Positions 1 through 12,009 of a stretch of 64,000 bases of DNA are shown here, one piece after another; position 1 is the first letter of the stretch, and each line of letters starts with the position of its first letter. The DNA is from Corynebacterium coyleae (GTDB lineage: Bacteria > Actinomycetota > Actinomycetes > Mycobacteriales > Mycobacteriaceae). Location of the stretch: contig NZ_CP047198.1 in NCBI RefSeq assembly GCF_030408635.1, forward strand, positions 2,232,001 through 2,296,000. The letters are read 5' to 3'. Position numbers and translations under genes: made by a program. Below the pieces are notes generated by a model. The model was not told where the DNA came from. It saw only the letters and a list, made by a program, of their open reading frames with translations, and did no database searches.

Positions 1-565
1 TGCGCCACTGCTCCACCTTGCCGGGTCCGTCGGCCCAGCTTGTGGGTACGACAATGACTTGGGCGCCGCGGTCCGCAAAGGCCTGGAACTGCTCGGGGAA
101 GCGAATGTCGAAGCAGGTGGCCACGCCCACCGTCACGCCGTCGTGTTCGAAGGTGACCAGGCGTTCGCCGGGGCGCACGGTGTCGGACTCGCGGTAGTTG
201 AACGCGTCGTACGTATGAATCTTGTCGTAGCCCTCATGCAGGCCATTTCCCGTGATCAGGGCGGTGTTGTAGACGCGGTTGATGGTTTTCTCGCCGCGCT
301 GCACGGTATCGGCGGGCCGGAACATGCCAGCCACGATGGTCACGCCGAGCTCGCCTGCCAGGTCGCGCATGTTGGTGGCAAACGTGCCGTCGAGGTCCTC
401 CGCCTGTGTGTCCAGTCTGCCCTGCTCAAAGGCCTGACTGGCACCCTCCGGCAGCACAATCAGGCTCGCGCCTTGGGCGGCGGCGTCGCGCACCAGCGGA
501 GCAAGGTGGGCAAAGTTGTCCATTGTGTCACTGCCTGTGACCGTTTGCACCAACGCGATCTTCAT
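1..565 (-). CDS. Carbon-nitrogen hydrolase (nitrilase family), 3' end outside window
   Basis: The reading frame starts at ATG 565 on the minus strand (MKIALVQTVTGSDTM...) and runs off the left edge, so about 188 N-terminal residues are visible. The nitrilase-fold catalytic triad is in place: Glu in VLPEGA near residue 41, Lys in YDKIHTYDAF, and the nucleophile Cys in ATCFDIRFPE. These enzymes hydrolyse C-N bonds of amides or nitriles in the cytoplasm; the YDKIH and CFDIRFPE contexts fit the omega-amidase/Nit1 side of the family better than true nitrilases, but the substrate is not readable. The start codon overlaps a DnaA-box-like sequence. No promoter was assigned. Confidence 0.88.
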   Translation of the reverse strand, partial: MKIALVQTVTGSDTMDNFAHLAPLVRDAAAQGASLIVLPEGASQAFEQGRLDTQAEDLDGTFATNMRDLAGELGVTIVAGMFRPADTVQRGEKTINRVYNTALITGNGLHEGYDKIHTYDAFNYRESDTVRPGERLVTFEHDGVTVGVATCFDIRFPEQFQAFADRGAQVIVVPTSWADGPGKVEQWR

Positions 566-604
566 GTGGATAACTTTAGGTGGAGTTCGGGGCAGTTATC
601 CACA
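565..604. promoter_or_regulatory. Inverted pair of perfect DnaA-box sequences
   Basis: TGTGGATAA at 565-573 and TTATCCACA at 596-604 both match the bacterial DnaA 9-mer, in opposite orientation and 22 bp apart, between the divergent nitrilase and small-protein genes. The left box overlaps the nitrilase start codon. Two boxes are too few for an origin, and no dnaA, dnaN or AT-rich unwinding region lies nearby, so a DnaA-responsive promoter or DnaA titration site is the more reasonable reading. Function is inferred. Confidence 0.5.
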
Positions 605-656
605 GATTTTTCTTCGCCCCTTGTGGTTGTGTGCTGGTGCGCAGAGGATTCGGCCC

Positions 657-905
657 ATGACTCTTGAAATCTCAACACGCACCGCACCCGTCGCCCGCGG
701 CCTCAGCCGCACGTTCACGCCGTTACCGTTTGCGCAGGTGGGGGTGTCGCGGACGGCGGAAGCGTTGTCGTCGATACGCAATAGCACGCACATGCTTATC
801 GACGACACCACCGCCCACCTCAACACCCACCTCAATTCCATCGCGCGCTTTGCCCGCGCGGTGGAGGGCGTGGACGCCGACCTGGAAGCGAGGCTTGCGC
901 CATGA
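657..905 (+). CDS. Small helical protein paired with the DUF1023 hydrolase
   Basis: An 82-residue protein beginning MTLEISTRTAP. Its C-terminal half (HLNTHLNSIARFARAVEGVDADLEARLAP) looks amphipathic and helical, as in small ESX/WXG100-like partner proteins, but I see no WXG motif. Its stop overlaps the ATG of the next gene (ATGA), indicating translational coupling. The start at 657 is the last in-frame ATG before the helical region; a longer upstream extension is possible but would run across the DnaA-box pair. Two copies of the genome-wide GTCGTCGATA(A/C)GCA motif face each other inside the gene (767-780 and 793-806) and encode SSIRN and MLIDD. Function unknown. Confidence 0.65.
   Translation: MTLEISTRTAPVARGLSRTFTPLPFAQVGVSRTAEALSSIRNSTHMLIDDTTAHLNTHLNSIARFARAVEGVDADLEARLAP
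767..806. repeat. Facing pair of the iterated GTCGTCGATAAGCA motif
   Basis: GTCGTCGATACGCA (767-780) and TGCTTATCGACGAC (793-806) are inverted copies of the short motif found throughout this window. They could form a 14-bp stem with one mismatch and a 12-nt loop. The pair lies inside the coding region of the small protein, so it is constrained by two functions. Confidence 0.75.
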
Positions 906-2053
906 GTGTTGCCACGTACCGTCCGGCGCTGGACGCGGCGGAACTCTCGGCGGCAGCGGCCGCGTTGCGCCTCGCCTCTGATGCCGCCCGGGAGCGCGCC
1001 GAGCATGTGCCAACCTCACGCGAGGCGTTAGCGTCCACCGGGTTTCGGGGTGTGGCGGCGGATGCGGCGTACGCGCGGTTGGATGCGTTCGGGTCTGTGT
1101 TCGCGCGCGGTGCCGACGACTTGGCCACGGCGGCGTCGTTGGTCGCCGCTGCGGCGGGGCTGCAACGGCAGTTGGACGAGGCCGCCATGTTTGCCACCCG
1201 CTACCTGCACTCGCGCACCGTGTTGTGGCTCAACGCGATGTCGATGGCGCTGGACCTGGAACTCGCGCGGTCCTTGTTGCGCCTTGGCGGGCACGAGCAG
1301 GACTACGACCCGCTGTTCGCCCACCCGGATGAGTCGTTTCAGGACCTGCACGCGCGTCATGTGCCGACCTTGCCCGCCGCGACTCGTGCCGCCGTGGAGG
1401 CTGCGGGCGGGACCGTTCTCGAGGCCGGACCTGCTTCGACCACCGTTGTCGTCGGTGACGTTGTGGACCCGGCGCGGGTGATCACCATGGTGGCCGGCGC
1501 GACCACGGGCGCGCCCGCGAAGTTGGAGGGTGAGTTGGCAAAGGCGTCGCGGTTGGCGCAGCAGACCGGTGCTGCGGTGGTGGTGTGGCAGGGTTATGCA
1601 CCGCCACGCTCGGTGCCGCGGGCGGTCTCTCCCCTGCGCGCGTCTGCTGGTGCGGATGATCTGGCGATGTTCCAGGCGGCGCTTGAGGAGCGCTTCCCGG
1701 ACGCACAGAAGACCGTCGTCTCCCACAGTTACGGCACGCTGCTGGCCACCACGGCGGCGCGCGACCATGGACTTATAGCGGATGACTTATGGGTCCTCGG
1801 CAGCGCCGGCGTCGCAGGCCAGCACGTTTCCGAGCTCACACTTGCGGATGAGTACGCCACCGTTCACGTCGTCGATTCACCCCAGGACCCCATCCTGTTG
1901 CTGCGCTCTGGGCCGTCGGCGGTGCTCGGCGCGTCGCCGTCGTATGTAGGGTGGGGCGCACAGCGCGTGGAGGGCGTGCGCGGCGGGCACTCCGACTACT
2001 TCACAGACCCGGCCTTTGTGTCTGCTTTGCAACAGCGCGCAAGCACAACTTAA
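902..2053 (+). CDS. Alpha/beta hydrolase, DUF1023 type
   Basis: A 383-residue protein. The first ~130 residues are Ala-rich and helical; the C-terminal ~200 residues form an alpha/beta-hydrolase domain with the nucleophile elbow SHSYG (VVSHSYGTLLATTAA, near residue 275), an acid in HVVDSPQDP and a late His in VRGGHSDYF. This matches the actinobacterial DUF1023 family, often encoded next to WXG100-like small proteins. The gene overlaps the preceding small gene by 4 bp. Substrate unknown; an envelope-associated esterase or lipase role is inference. No clear signal peptide. Confidence 0.8.
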   Translation: MSVATYRPALDAAELSAAAAALRLASDAARERAEHVPTSREALASTGFRGVAADAAYARLDAFGSVFARGADDLATAASLVAAAAGLQRQLDEAAMFATRYLHSRTVLWLNAMSMALDLELARSLLRLGGHEQDYDPLFAHPDESFQDLHARHVPTLPAATRAAVEAAGGTVLEAGPASTTVVVGDVVDPARVITMVAGATTGAPAKLEGELAKASRLAQQTGAAVVVWQGYAPPRSVPRAVSPLRASAGADDLAMFQAALEERFPDAQKTVVSHSYGTLLATTAARDHGLIADDLWVLGSAGVAGQHVSELTLADEYATVHVVDSPQDPILLLRSGPSAVLGASPSYVGWGAQRVEGVRGGHSDYFTDPAFVSALQQRASTT

Positions 2054-2111
2054 GAAATGGCGTTACCATGGCGAACGTTTAAAGAAACTACCTTTAGGAG
2101 TCTGATAAACC

Positions 2112-3878
2112 ATGGCAAACTTTGCAGAGCAAGTCGTCGAGCGCCTCGAGGCCCTCGGCATTAAACGCATTTACGGTTTGGTTGGAGACTCGCTCAATCC
2201 CCTTTCTGACGCGGTGCGCCAGAGCAACATCGAGTGGGTCCACGTCCGCAACGAGGAAGCCGCAGCGTTTGCTGCCGGTGCAGACTCGCTAGCCACCGAC
2301 GAACTCGCCGTCTGCGGCGCGTCCTGCGGCCCGGGCAACACCCACTTCGTCCAGGGTCTGTTCGAGTCCCACCGCAACGGCGCGAAGGTACTCGCCATTG
2401 CATCGCATATCCCGACGGCCGAGATCGGTTCCTCCTTCTTCCAGGAGACCCACCCGGAGATGCTGTTCCAGGAGTGCTCCTCCTACTGCGAGGTCGTCCA
2501 CACCGCCGACCAGGGCATGCGCGTGCTGCACAACGCCCTGCAGAACACACTCGCCGGCAACGGCGTGTCCGTGATGGTCGTGCCTGGCGACGTGTTCGCC
2601 GCCGACGTTGCCGACGGTCCTCACACCGCCGACTCCGTCTACGCCACCGGCAAGGACAAGCGCGTCTACCCCGACCCCGCTGAGGCCGCACGGCTTGTCG
2701 AGGCCATCAACAACGCCGACAAGATCACCCTGTTCTGCGGCTACGGTGCACGCGACGCCCGCGACGAAGTCTTCGCTTTGGCCAAGAAGATCAAGTCCCC
2801 GATCGGCCACTCCTTCCGCGGCAAGATGTACTTCGAGTACGACAACCCTTACGACGTCGGCATGTCCGGCCTCCTTGGCTACGGCGCCTGCCTCGACGCC
2901 ATGGAAGAGTCCGACCTGTTCATCATGGTCGGCACCGACTTCCCCTACACCGACTGGCTGCCCGAGGAAAACGTCGCCCAGATCGACATCAACGGCACCC
3001 ACATCGGCCGCCGCACCAAGGTCGACTACCCCGTCGTCGGCGACGTCAAGAGCGTCATCGAAAACATCCTCCCCCACGTCGAGGAGAAGAAGGACCGCAA
3101 GTTCCTGGACAAGATGCTCAAGCGCCACTACCAGCTGCTGGACCACGTGGTGAAGAGCTACACCGAGGAAGCCTTCGAGTCGAAGAAGCCGATCCACCCC
3201 GAACTTGCGGCCTCCGTGCTGGACAAGCTTGCCGACGACGACGCCTACTTCACCGTCGACACCGGCATGTGCAACGTGTGGTCCTCGCGCTACCTCACCC
3301 CGAACGGTAAGCGCGACGAAGGCGCATCCTTCCTCCACGGCACCATGGCTAATGCTCTGCCGATGGCCATCGGCGTCCAGGCAGCACAGCCGGACCGCCA
3401 GGTCATCTCCTGGTCCGGCGACGGCGGCCTGGGCATGCTCATGGGTGAACTGCTCACCATCAAGCTGCACCAACTGCCGGTGAAGGTGATCTGCTTCAAC
3501 AACTCCTCTCTCGGCATGGTCAAACTCGAAATGATGGTCGCCGGCATGCCCTACTTCGGCACCGACCACGAACAGGTCAACTACGCCGAGATTGCCAAGG
3601 GCGTTGGCATCAAGTCCTTCCGCATCGAGGATCCAGAAGACCTCGAGCCGATGCTCAAGGAAGCACTTGCGTACGACGGCCCGGTGGTCGTCGACATCGT
3701 CACCGACCCCGAGGCTCTCTCCCTGCCACCGGGAATCACCTGGGACATGATGAAGGGCTTTGCCAAGTCCGGCGCCCGCACCGCCTTCCTTGAAGGTGGC
3801 GTCGGCCGACTGTTCAACCTGGCCAAGTCCAACCTCCGCCATATCGGTGGTGCTGCCGCCATCGAGTTCGGCGGGTAG
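2112..3878 (+). CDS. pqo: Pyruvate:quinone oxidoreductase (pyruvate dehydrogenase, quinone)
   Basis: A 588-residue thiamine-diphosphate enzyme that oxidatively decarboxylates pyruvate to acetate and CO2 and passes electrons to membrane quinone through FAD. The N-terminal TPP-binding domain carries the catalytic Glu in VRNEEAAAFAAGA. The C-terminal TPP domain has the GDG-to-NN motif (WSGDGGLGMLMGEL ... CFNNSSLGM, near residues 434-466). The last ~40 residues are the region that binds the membrane in PoxB proteins. The length matches C. glutamicum Pqo. The start at 2112 is preceded by TTTAGGAGTCTG. Monocistronic in appearance. Confidence 0.93.
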   Translation: MANFAEQVVERLEALGIKRIYGLVGDSLNPLSDAVRQSNIEWVHVRNEEAAAFAAGADSLATDELAVCGASCGPGNTHFVQGLFESHRNGAKVLAIASHIPTAEIGSSFFQETHPEMLFQECSSYCEVVHTADQGMRVLHNALQNTLAGNGVSVMVVPGDVFAADVADGPHTADSVYATGKDKRVYPDPAEAARLVEAINNADKITLFCGYGARDARDEVFALAKKIKSPIGHSFRGKMYFEYDNPYDVGMSGLLGYGACLDAMEESDLFIMVGTDFPYTDWLPEENVAQIDINGTHIGRRTKVDYPVVGDVKSVIENILPHVEEKKDRKFLDKMLKRHYQLLDHVVKSYTEEAFESKKPIHPELAASVLDKLADDDAYFTVDTGMCNVWSSRYLTPNGKRDEGASFLHGTMANALPMAIGVQAAQPDRQVISWSGDGGLGMLMGELLTIKLHQLPVKVICFNNSSLGMVKLEMMVAGMPYFGTDHEQVNYAEIAKGVGIKSFRIEDPEDLEPMLKEALAYDGPVVVDIVTDPEALSLPPGITWDMMKGFAKSGARTAFLEGGVGRLFNLAKSNLRHIGGAAAIEFGG

Positions 3879-3950
3879 GTCGCTGTAGTTTGCGACGAAG
3901 CGTTCGCCGTTACGGGTGTTAGAATCAAAACCGAAGGCGGGTGATTCAGA

Positions 3951-4292
3951 ATGACACACGGAGAGATGTCAATCGGCGAACGCATCATCGCAGCTCGACA
4001 TGCAGTTGGGATGACACAACGCGACCTTGCAGAGGTAAGCGGGCTTTCTCAACCAACAATTCAAAGGGTTGAGACAGGTGCAAGGGAGCCATCCCCGCTT
4101 CAACTCTCTGCTCTAGCGTTCGGATGCGGGGTCTCGCCAGAGGCACTTCGAGATTCAGATTCGGCCCGCGTGAGTGCATTAGTCGCCGGACGAACTGATG
4201 ATGCTGGTTCTGAAGAGTTAGCCGACTACCTCCTCTTCGCACTGGAGATGGCGTGCGAGCTCGACAAACTAGGAGTTCCCGACCAACCATGA
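3951..4292 (+). CDS. Xre-family helix-turn-helix regulator (first gene of Xre-ImmA-PIN trio)
   Basis: A 113-residue protein with an Xre/Cro HTH at about residues 6-62 (GERIIAARHAVGMTQRDLAE, then SGLSQPTIQRVETGA). The short C-terminal part is acidic. A second in-frame ATG at 3966 follows GGAGAG directly and could be the true start. Its TGA overlaps the ATG of the ImmA-like gene, so the two are co-translated. Xre proteins beside ImmA/IrrE proteases act as repressors cleaved by the protease in ICEBs1 and in DNA-damage responses; here the trio looks self-contained, like a toxin-antitoxin or defence module. Confidence 0.85.
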   Translation: MTHGEMSIGERIIAARHAVGMTQRDLAEVSGLSQPTIQRVETGAREPSPLQLSALAFGCGVSPEALRDSDSARVSALVAGRTDDAGSEELADYLLFALEMACELDKLGVPDQP

Positions 4293-5101
4293 GCAACGAG
4301 TCAATTGGAAAGCGTGCAGCAGAGCACTGTCGCAATGAGTGGGGCCTAGGGGTCTCACCAGTCAGCAATCTCCCCAAGCTCATCGAAGAGAACACCGGGG
4401 TCGGAGTCGCACTTATCCGAAGCAAAGCACCCGGCCACGGTATGACCATGCGTCTATCCCGACACACCATCATGGCTGCTGCATGCACAGAACATCCGAT
4501 GAGACTTCGGTCGACCCTTGCTCACGAACTCGGACACTTCCGGTTGGGCAGCGTGAATAGAAGGCTCAACGAAGGCAATTGGAACGACCGTTCGCCGGAG
4601 GAGATCCAAGCAGATGTTTTTGCCCGCCATTTCCTCCTTCCTTTGGGAGCCCTACAAGACACCGCATCGTCCTACGATCCAGGCCACTATGTGTCGCACC
4701 TTGTCCAAACTTTTGGGGTTTCACCGGCAATCGCAGCGATCCAGCTAAAAGAGGCCGGGTTCATCGACGATGACGCGTGTGCAAAATTCATGCAGCGAAC
4801 GACCAAATCGATGGCCCTCCAATATGGGTGGCTGTCCGAGTACCGAACACTTGTCATTGGCTCGTCGACTCCTCGTGCGCCTCAAGCGCTCATGACTCGA
4901 GCGACAGAAGCGTACAGATGGCGCCAACTGAGCTATCCAGCCCTCGCACGTTTGCAAAGCGAGGAAAGCGCACCACGCTTTGCCGACCTCCTTTCAAAAC
5001 AAGGCATTACACCTATTGACGACGACGAAGCTCCCGCTCGCCCAGTGCCCAAAAACGGAGGCCTTACCGCTGAGGAACTCCACGTTCTTATGAATGGGTA
5101 G
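4289..5101 (+). CDS. ImmA/IrrE-family zinc metallopeptidase
   Basis: A 270-residue protein with the HExxH zinc motif in LAHELGHFRLG (about residue 80) and a downstream acidic residue in EEIQADVFARHFLLP, which fits the third zinc ligand of the family. Members cleave HTH repressors, and the adjacent Xre protein is the obvious candidate substrate. The start was set at the ATG overlapping the upstream stop (ATGA). The C-terminal ~120 residues extend beyond the minimal peptidase domain and may contact the third protein. Codon use is less GC-biased than in the flanking pqo and hspR genes. Confidence 0.85.
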   Translation: MSNESIGKRAAEHCRNEWGLGVSPVSNLPKLIEENTGVGVALIRSKAPGHGMTMRLSRHTIMAAACTEHPMRLRSTLAHELGHFRLGSVNRRLNEGNWNDRSPEEIQADVFARHFLLPLGALQDTASSYDPGHYVSHLVQTFGVSPAIAAIQLKEAGFIDDDACAKFMQRTTKSMALQYGWLSEYRTLVIGSSTPRAPQALMTRATEAYRWRQLSYPALARLQSEESAPRFADLLSKQGITPIDDDEAPARPVPKNGGLTAEELHVLMNG

Positions 5102-5106
5102 GCTGC

Positions 5107-5736
5107 GTGCACATTCTGGATACTGGACCGATCTTTAAGTTTCTTGCCACTGATTCCGTTCCGCAACTGATCGCAGCCTTGGGAAACCATGCAATCCACG
5201 TACCAGAAGCGGTCGAGTACGAAATCATGGACACCCCGACGCGCAGGCCACAGTTTGCGAGGGCTGCAGAACTCTGGCCACGCTTACCCGAGCGTTTTAA
5301 GATCACCCTCCCCGACACACCGACCGACGAGTTACGGCAGCTTTGTCAGTCCATTCTGCGCCTTGGTTTCGATGAAATGTACAAGCAAACTCGTGACCGT
5401 GGAGAAAACATGGCCATCCTGCATGCCGTAGCACTCGCCCGAAGAGGTGAGCATGTCATCGTGGTGTGCGACGAAGAAGAAGGCACCGCGAGGATTCGTC
5501 GCGAATCCAACGCATTAAAAATGCAGCAGACGTTTGGGCGCCACACACCTGGTGGCCGAATCCAGCATGCAGACACTCTTACTTTGCTGCGCTGGGCTAT
5601 CGAGGCCAATGCCTTCGACTCCCACGAGGCGTTCTTGAAGAAGTACCAGGCCATGGCGAACCTTGATGAAGCACTTCCAAAGGATGTAAAGGCGACCGGA
5701 CTCACCGGTCGCCCACCATGGCCACCTCTCGACTAG
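5107..5736 (+). CDS. PIN-like domain protein (candidate toxin of the trio)
   Basis: A 209-residue protein starting at GTG 5107, five bases after the ImmA-like stop. The N-terminal HILDTGPIFKFLA has the first acidic residue of a PIN nuclease fold; RGENMAILHAVALARR and IVVCDEEEGTARI supply the later acidic positions (E and D). This fits PIN-like families reported next to ImmA/Xre genes, such as DUF4411, though that name comes from memory. A PIN fold implies metal-dependent RNA cleavage; whether this copy is active cannot be told. The gene ends just before hspR, which faces it convergently. Confidence 0.65.
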   Translation: MHILDTGPIFKFLATDSVPQLIAALGNHAIHVPEAVEYEIMDTPTRRPQFARAAELWPRLPERFKITLPDTPTDELRQLCQSILRLGFDEMYKQTRDRGENMAILHAVALARRGEHVIVVCDEEEGTARIRRESNALKMQQTFGRHTPGGRIQHADTLTLLRWAIEANAFDSHEAFLKKYQAMANLDEALPKDVKATGLTGRPPWPPLD

Positions 5737-5759
5737 AGGTTACAAACCAACCAACCCGA

Positions 5760-6182
5760 CTAGTTGTCGGGGGTGAGGTTGCGGCGACGGCGTCGTCGTG
5801 AAGCAGCTGGCTCCCATGCAACGACCGCGGTGGAACGGGGCACGTGCACCAACTCGCCACCACGGCGAGAACCGTTGCGGAGTTTCTGGCGCAGCTCTTC
5901 GTTGTGACCGCGCTGGGCATCCAACTCGTCCTGCAGTTCCTCGATCTGCGCGGAGAGCTCAATGATCGTCTTGATGCCCGCCAGGTTCACGCCTTCCTCC
6001 TGGGAGAGGTACTGGATGCGGCGCAGCATCGAGATGTCGCGGCTGGAGTAGCGGCGACCGCCCCCCTTGGTACGCATCGGGGTGACCAGGCCGAGCCTGT
6101 CGTAGGTGCGCAGGGTCTGGGCGTGCATGCCGGTGAGCTCGGCGGCGACAGAGATGACGAAGTATTCCTTCTCTTCTGCCAT
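5760..6182 (-). CDS. hspR: Heat-shock repressor HspR (MerR family)
   Basis: A 140-residue regulator with an N-terminal MerR winged helix (AELTGMHAQTLRTYDRLGL, GGRRYSSRDISMLRRI) and a coiled coil at about residues 75-100 (ELSAQIEELQDELDAQRG). HspR represses chaperone genes through HAIR inverted repeats and uses DnaK as co-repressor. A HAIR site lies upstream of dnaK at 10175-10195, consistent with autoregulation of the cluster. It follows dnaJ by 21 bp with an AGGAGGTG ribosome site. The Arg-rich C-terminus (RRRRRR near residue 133) is notable. Confidence 0.93.
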   Translation of the reverse strand: MAEEKEYFVISVAAELTGMHAQTLRTYDRLGLVTPMRTKGGGRRYSSRDISMLRRIQYLSQEEGVNLAGIKTIIELSAQIEELQDELDAQRGHNEELRQKLRNGSRRGGELVHVPRSTAVVAWEPAASRRRRRRNLTPDN

Positions 6183-6203
6183 GGTTACACCTCCTTTCGC
6201 CGT

Positions 6204-7388
6204 CTAGCGCTCGGACCAGCCGGCGCGCGGGTCAAAGCCGGAATCCTTCTCGGCCTGGGCGTACGCGCGCAGCGCACTGGTTGCGGACGGGTCCAGGTCC
6301 TTCGGTACCTTCACCTCGACGGTGACCAACAGGTCGCCGGCGTTGCCGGACTTCTTCGGGATACCACGGCCACGCACGCGCAAGGTGCGGCCGTTCGGGG
6401 TGCCAGCGGGGACCTTGACCTTCACCGGGTTGTCCAGAGTCGGCACCGCGATGGTGGCGCCGAGGGCGACCTCAGCAAAGGAGACGGGGACCGTGACTTC
6501 GAGGTCGTCGCCGGAGCGGGTGAAGGTGTCGTCGCTACGCACATGCACCATGACGAACAAGTCGCCGGCGGGAGTGCCGTTGGGACCTGCTTCGCCTTGG
6601 CCTGCAAGGCGCACCTTCTGACCATCGATGACGCCTGCGGGGATGCGGACCGTGATCGAACGGGTACGTCGGACGGTGCCGGTGCCGTTGCATGTGGTGC
6701 ACGGATCCTCGATGACTTCACCGGTGCCGTGGCAGTTCGTGCAGGGACGAGCCATGCCGAACGCGCCGGAGTTCTCCCGGATGTAACCGGAGCCGGAGCA
6801 GACCTCGCACGTGTGCGTCTTGCCGGACTTCGAACCAGAGCCGTGGCAGGTGGTGCACGGTGCGTCGCCGGTGAGCTCGACGGGGAACGTCGTGCCCTTG
6901 GCTGCTTCGCGGAAGTCGAGGGTTATTTCCGTTTCGACGTCGGCCCCCCGCGACGGCCGAGCGTTCCTGCCAGCACCGCCGCGGCCGCCAAAGAAGCCAC
7001 CGAAGATATCACCAAGGCCGCCGTCTCCAGCTTGTCCACCAGTGGCTGATCCGAAGATGTCCGAGAGGTCGAATTCCGTTTCCGTGCCGCGAAACCCGCC
7101 CGGAAAACCGGACGCTCCTCCCCGCCCGAACCGGCCAAAGCCGCCCGAGCCGATCATGGACTTCAACTGGTCGTATTCTTTGCGCTTCTGCTCGTCGCCA
7201 ATAACGTCGTACGCTTCCGCGACCCGCTTGAACTTCTCCTCGGCCTTCTTGTTGCCGGGGTTCGAATCCGGGTGGTTTTCGCGTGCGAGCTTGCGGTACG
7301 CCTTCTTAATATCGGCCTGGCTTGCCGTCGACGACACACCTAAGTCGCCGTAATAATCCTTGTCGGCCCATTCCTGTTGCATAGCCAT
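6204..7388 (-). CDS. dnaJ: Chaperone DnaJ
   Basis: A 394-residue Hsp40 co-chaperone that delivers clients to DnaK and stimulates its ATPase. It has a J domain at residues 11-75 with the HPD tripeptide ([11 protein letters not shown]), a Gly/Phe-rich segment ([10 protein letters not shown]), four CxxCxGxG zinc repeats ([32 protein letters not shown]) and the C-terminal substrate domains. The start [14 protein letters not shown] is preceded by AAAGGAGGGTGCGAG. It is separated from grpE by 144 bp that include a terminator-like hairpin, so it may be partly uncoupled from dnaK-grpE. Confidence 0.96.
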   Translation of the reverse strand: MAMQQEWADKDYYGDLGVSSTASQADIKKAYRKLARENHPDSNPGNKKAEEKFKRVAEAYDVIGDEQKRKEYDQLKSMIGSGGFGRFGRGGASGFPGGFRGTETEFDLSDIFGSATGGQAGDGGLGDIFGGFFGGRGGAGRNARPSRGADVETEITLDFREAAKGTTFPVELTGDAPCTTCHGSGSKSGKTHTCEVCSGSGYIRENSGAFGMARPCTNCHGTGEVIEDPCTTCNGTGTVRRTRSITVRIPAGVIDGQKVRLAGQGEAGPNGTPAGDLFVMVHVRSDDTFTRSGDDLEVTVPVSFAEVALGATIAVPTLDNPVKVKVPAGTPNGRTLRVRGRGIPKKSGNAGDLLVTVEVKVPKDLDPSATSALRAYAQAEKDSGFDPRAGWSER

Positions 7389-7460
7389 CTCGCACCCTCC
7401 TTTCGCTGTAAATCGGTGTGGAGTTGTTGTCTTCTAAATTTCGTTCACTAAATAATCTAA

Positions 7461-7515
7461 GTAAAAAGGCCGGGGATCAGGCCGCTTATCGTTTGCGTGT
7501 ACCCATTCCCCGGCC
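7461..7515 (-). terminator. Rho-independent terminator-like hairpin after grpE
   Basis: On the minus strand GGCCGGGGA (7515-7507) pairs with TCCCCGGCC (7476-7468) across a 30-nt loop, followed at once by TTTTTAC. This is a terminator or attenuator between grpE and dnaJ. It would lower dnaJ-hspR transcription relative to dnaK-grpE, or mark a second promoter for dnaJ. Confidence 0.65.
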
Positions 7516-7532
7516 CTGCCACCAAGTTGTTG

Positions 7533-8213
7533 TTACTCGGTGGTGTCGGCACTTTCAGCCGGATCGGCGATGATCACCATGGCGTTTCGCACCAGGCGGT
7601 CACCCACCGTGTAGCCCTTGCGCAGCACCGTTCCCAGAACCTTTTCATCGCCCTGGGACAGATCCTGCACGGCCTCGTGGACCTCCGGGTTGAACTCGTC
7701 ACCCTCAGCACCGAACTCCTTCACTCCCTGGCCGGCGACGATGGAACGGAACTTATCCGCGAAGGCCTTCAGCGGGCCTTCTTCCAGGTCGCCGTGCTGC
7801 TGGGCGAGATCGAGATCGTCGAGAAGCGGCAGCAGCTCGGTGGCAAACTTTGCCTTCGCGGTGGTGGCAATCTCGCCACGCTCACGCTCCGTGCGCCGGC
7901 GGTAGTTGGCGTATTCGGCGCTGACGCGCTGCAGGGACTCGGTGCGCTCTGCGAGCTGCAACTCGATGTCGCTGACCGCGCCGTCACCATCGACGTCCGG
8001 GTCTACCTCGCCGTCGGCGATCTGCGCTGCATCTTCCAAGTCTTTCAACTCAGCTTCCGCGGCAACGAGGGGATCCTCGTCCGTGGACAGTGCCTCGGAC
8101 TCAGCCGCCTCGTCGGCCAGGGCTTCCGCCTGATCTGGGGAGACGTACTGTTCGTCCGTCGCCTCCGGATTACCCGGGTTGTCGGGCATCTGCTCGTTGT
8201 TCGGGTTCGTCAT
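7533..8213 (-). CDS. grpE: Nucleotide exchange factor GrpE
   Basis: A 226-residue protein that releases ADP from DnaK. It has a long acidic, low-complexity N-terminus (residues 1-85), a coiled-coil region ([28 protein letters not shown], about 88-115) and a C-terminal beta domain with the family signature (VHEAVQDLS ... [25 protein letters not shown]). It follows dnaK by 33 bp in the same direction. The start ATG 8213 has GGAGGCGACG upstream. Confidence 0.95.
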   Translation of the reverse strand: MTNPNNEQMPDNPGNPEATDEQYVSPDQAEALADEAAESEALSTDEDPLVAAEAELKDLEDAAQIADGEVDPDVDGDGAVSDIELQLAERTESLQRVSAEYANYRRRTERERGEIATTAKAKFATELLPLLDDLDLAQQHGDLEEGPLKAFADKFRSIVAGQGVKEFGAEGDEFNPEVHEAVQDLSQGDEKVLGTVLRKGYTVGDRLVRNAMVIIADPAESADTTE

Positions 8214-8246
8214 CAGACGTCGCCTCCTTACACGTACTGGGTTGGA

Positions 8247-10195
<1,949 letters not shown>

Positions 10196-10273
10196 CTATG
10201 TAACGGCACTGTACCCAAAGTTGTTCCCACTCGACGCAACTTTATTTGTTTCCGCAGGTAGAAGTACACAAAA

Positions 10274-10315
10274 ACACCCTCACCGACCGGGAAGATAAGT
10301 GGGCGGTGAGGGTGT
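10274..10315 (-). terminator. Terminator downstream of the aldehyde dehydrogenase gene
   Basis: ACACCCTCACCG (10274-10285) and CGGTGAGGGTGT (10304-10315) form a perfect 12-bp stem with an 18-nt loop; on the minus strand it is followed by TTTTGTG. It lies 20 bp past the ald stop and separates ald from the dnaK promoter. Its right arm runs into a copy of the GTCGTCGACAAGCAA motif (10314-10328). Confidence 0.85.
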
Positions 10316-10334
10316 CGTCGACAAGCAAAAGCCC

Positions 10335-11855
<1,521 letters not shown>

Positions 11856-12009
11856 CGTTGTGGCCTTTCTCGGTCGTGGAATGAATTGTGGGCCACACTA
11901 CACCCAAATCTCTTTGTGGTCTAGGACAACTCTTCCTTGCGCGCACTTTTCGACGACCCCACGCCCCTTCCCCTTATGCATAACCCCACATCTCTGACAC
12001 AATGACCAC

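Noticed and set aside
565-604. DnaA-box pair as a replication origin
   Set aside because: Only two boxes, no AT-rich unwinding region, and no dnaA/dnaN/parAB genes nearby.
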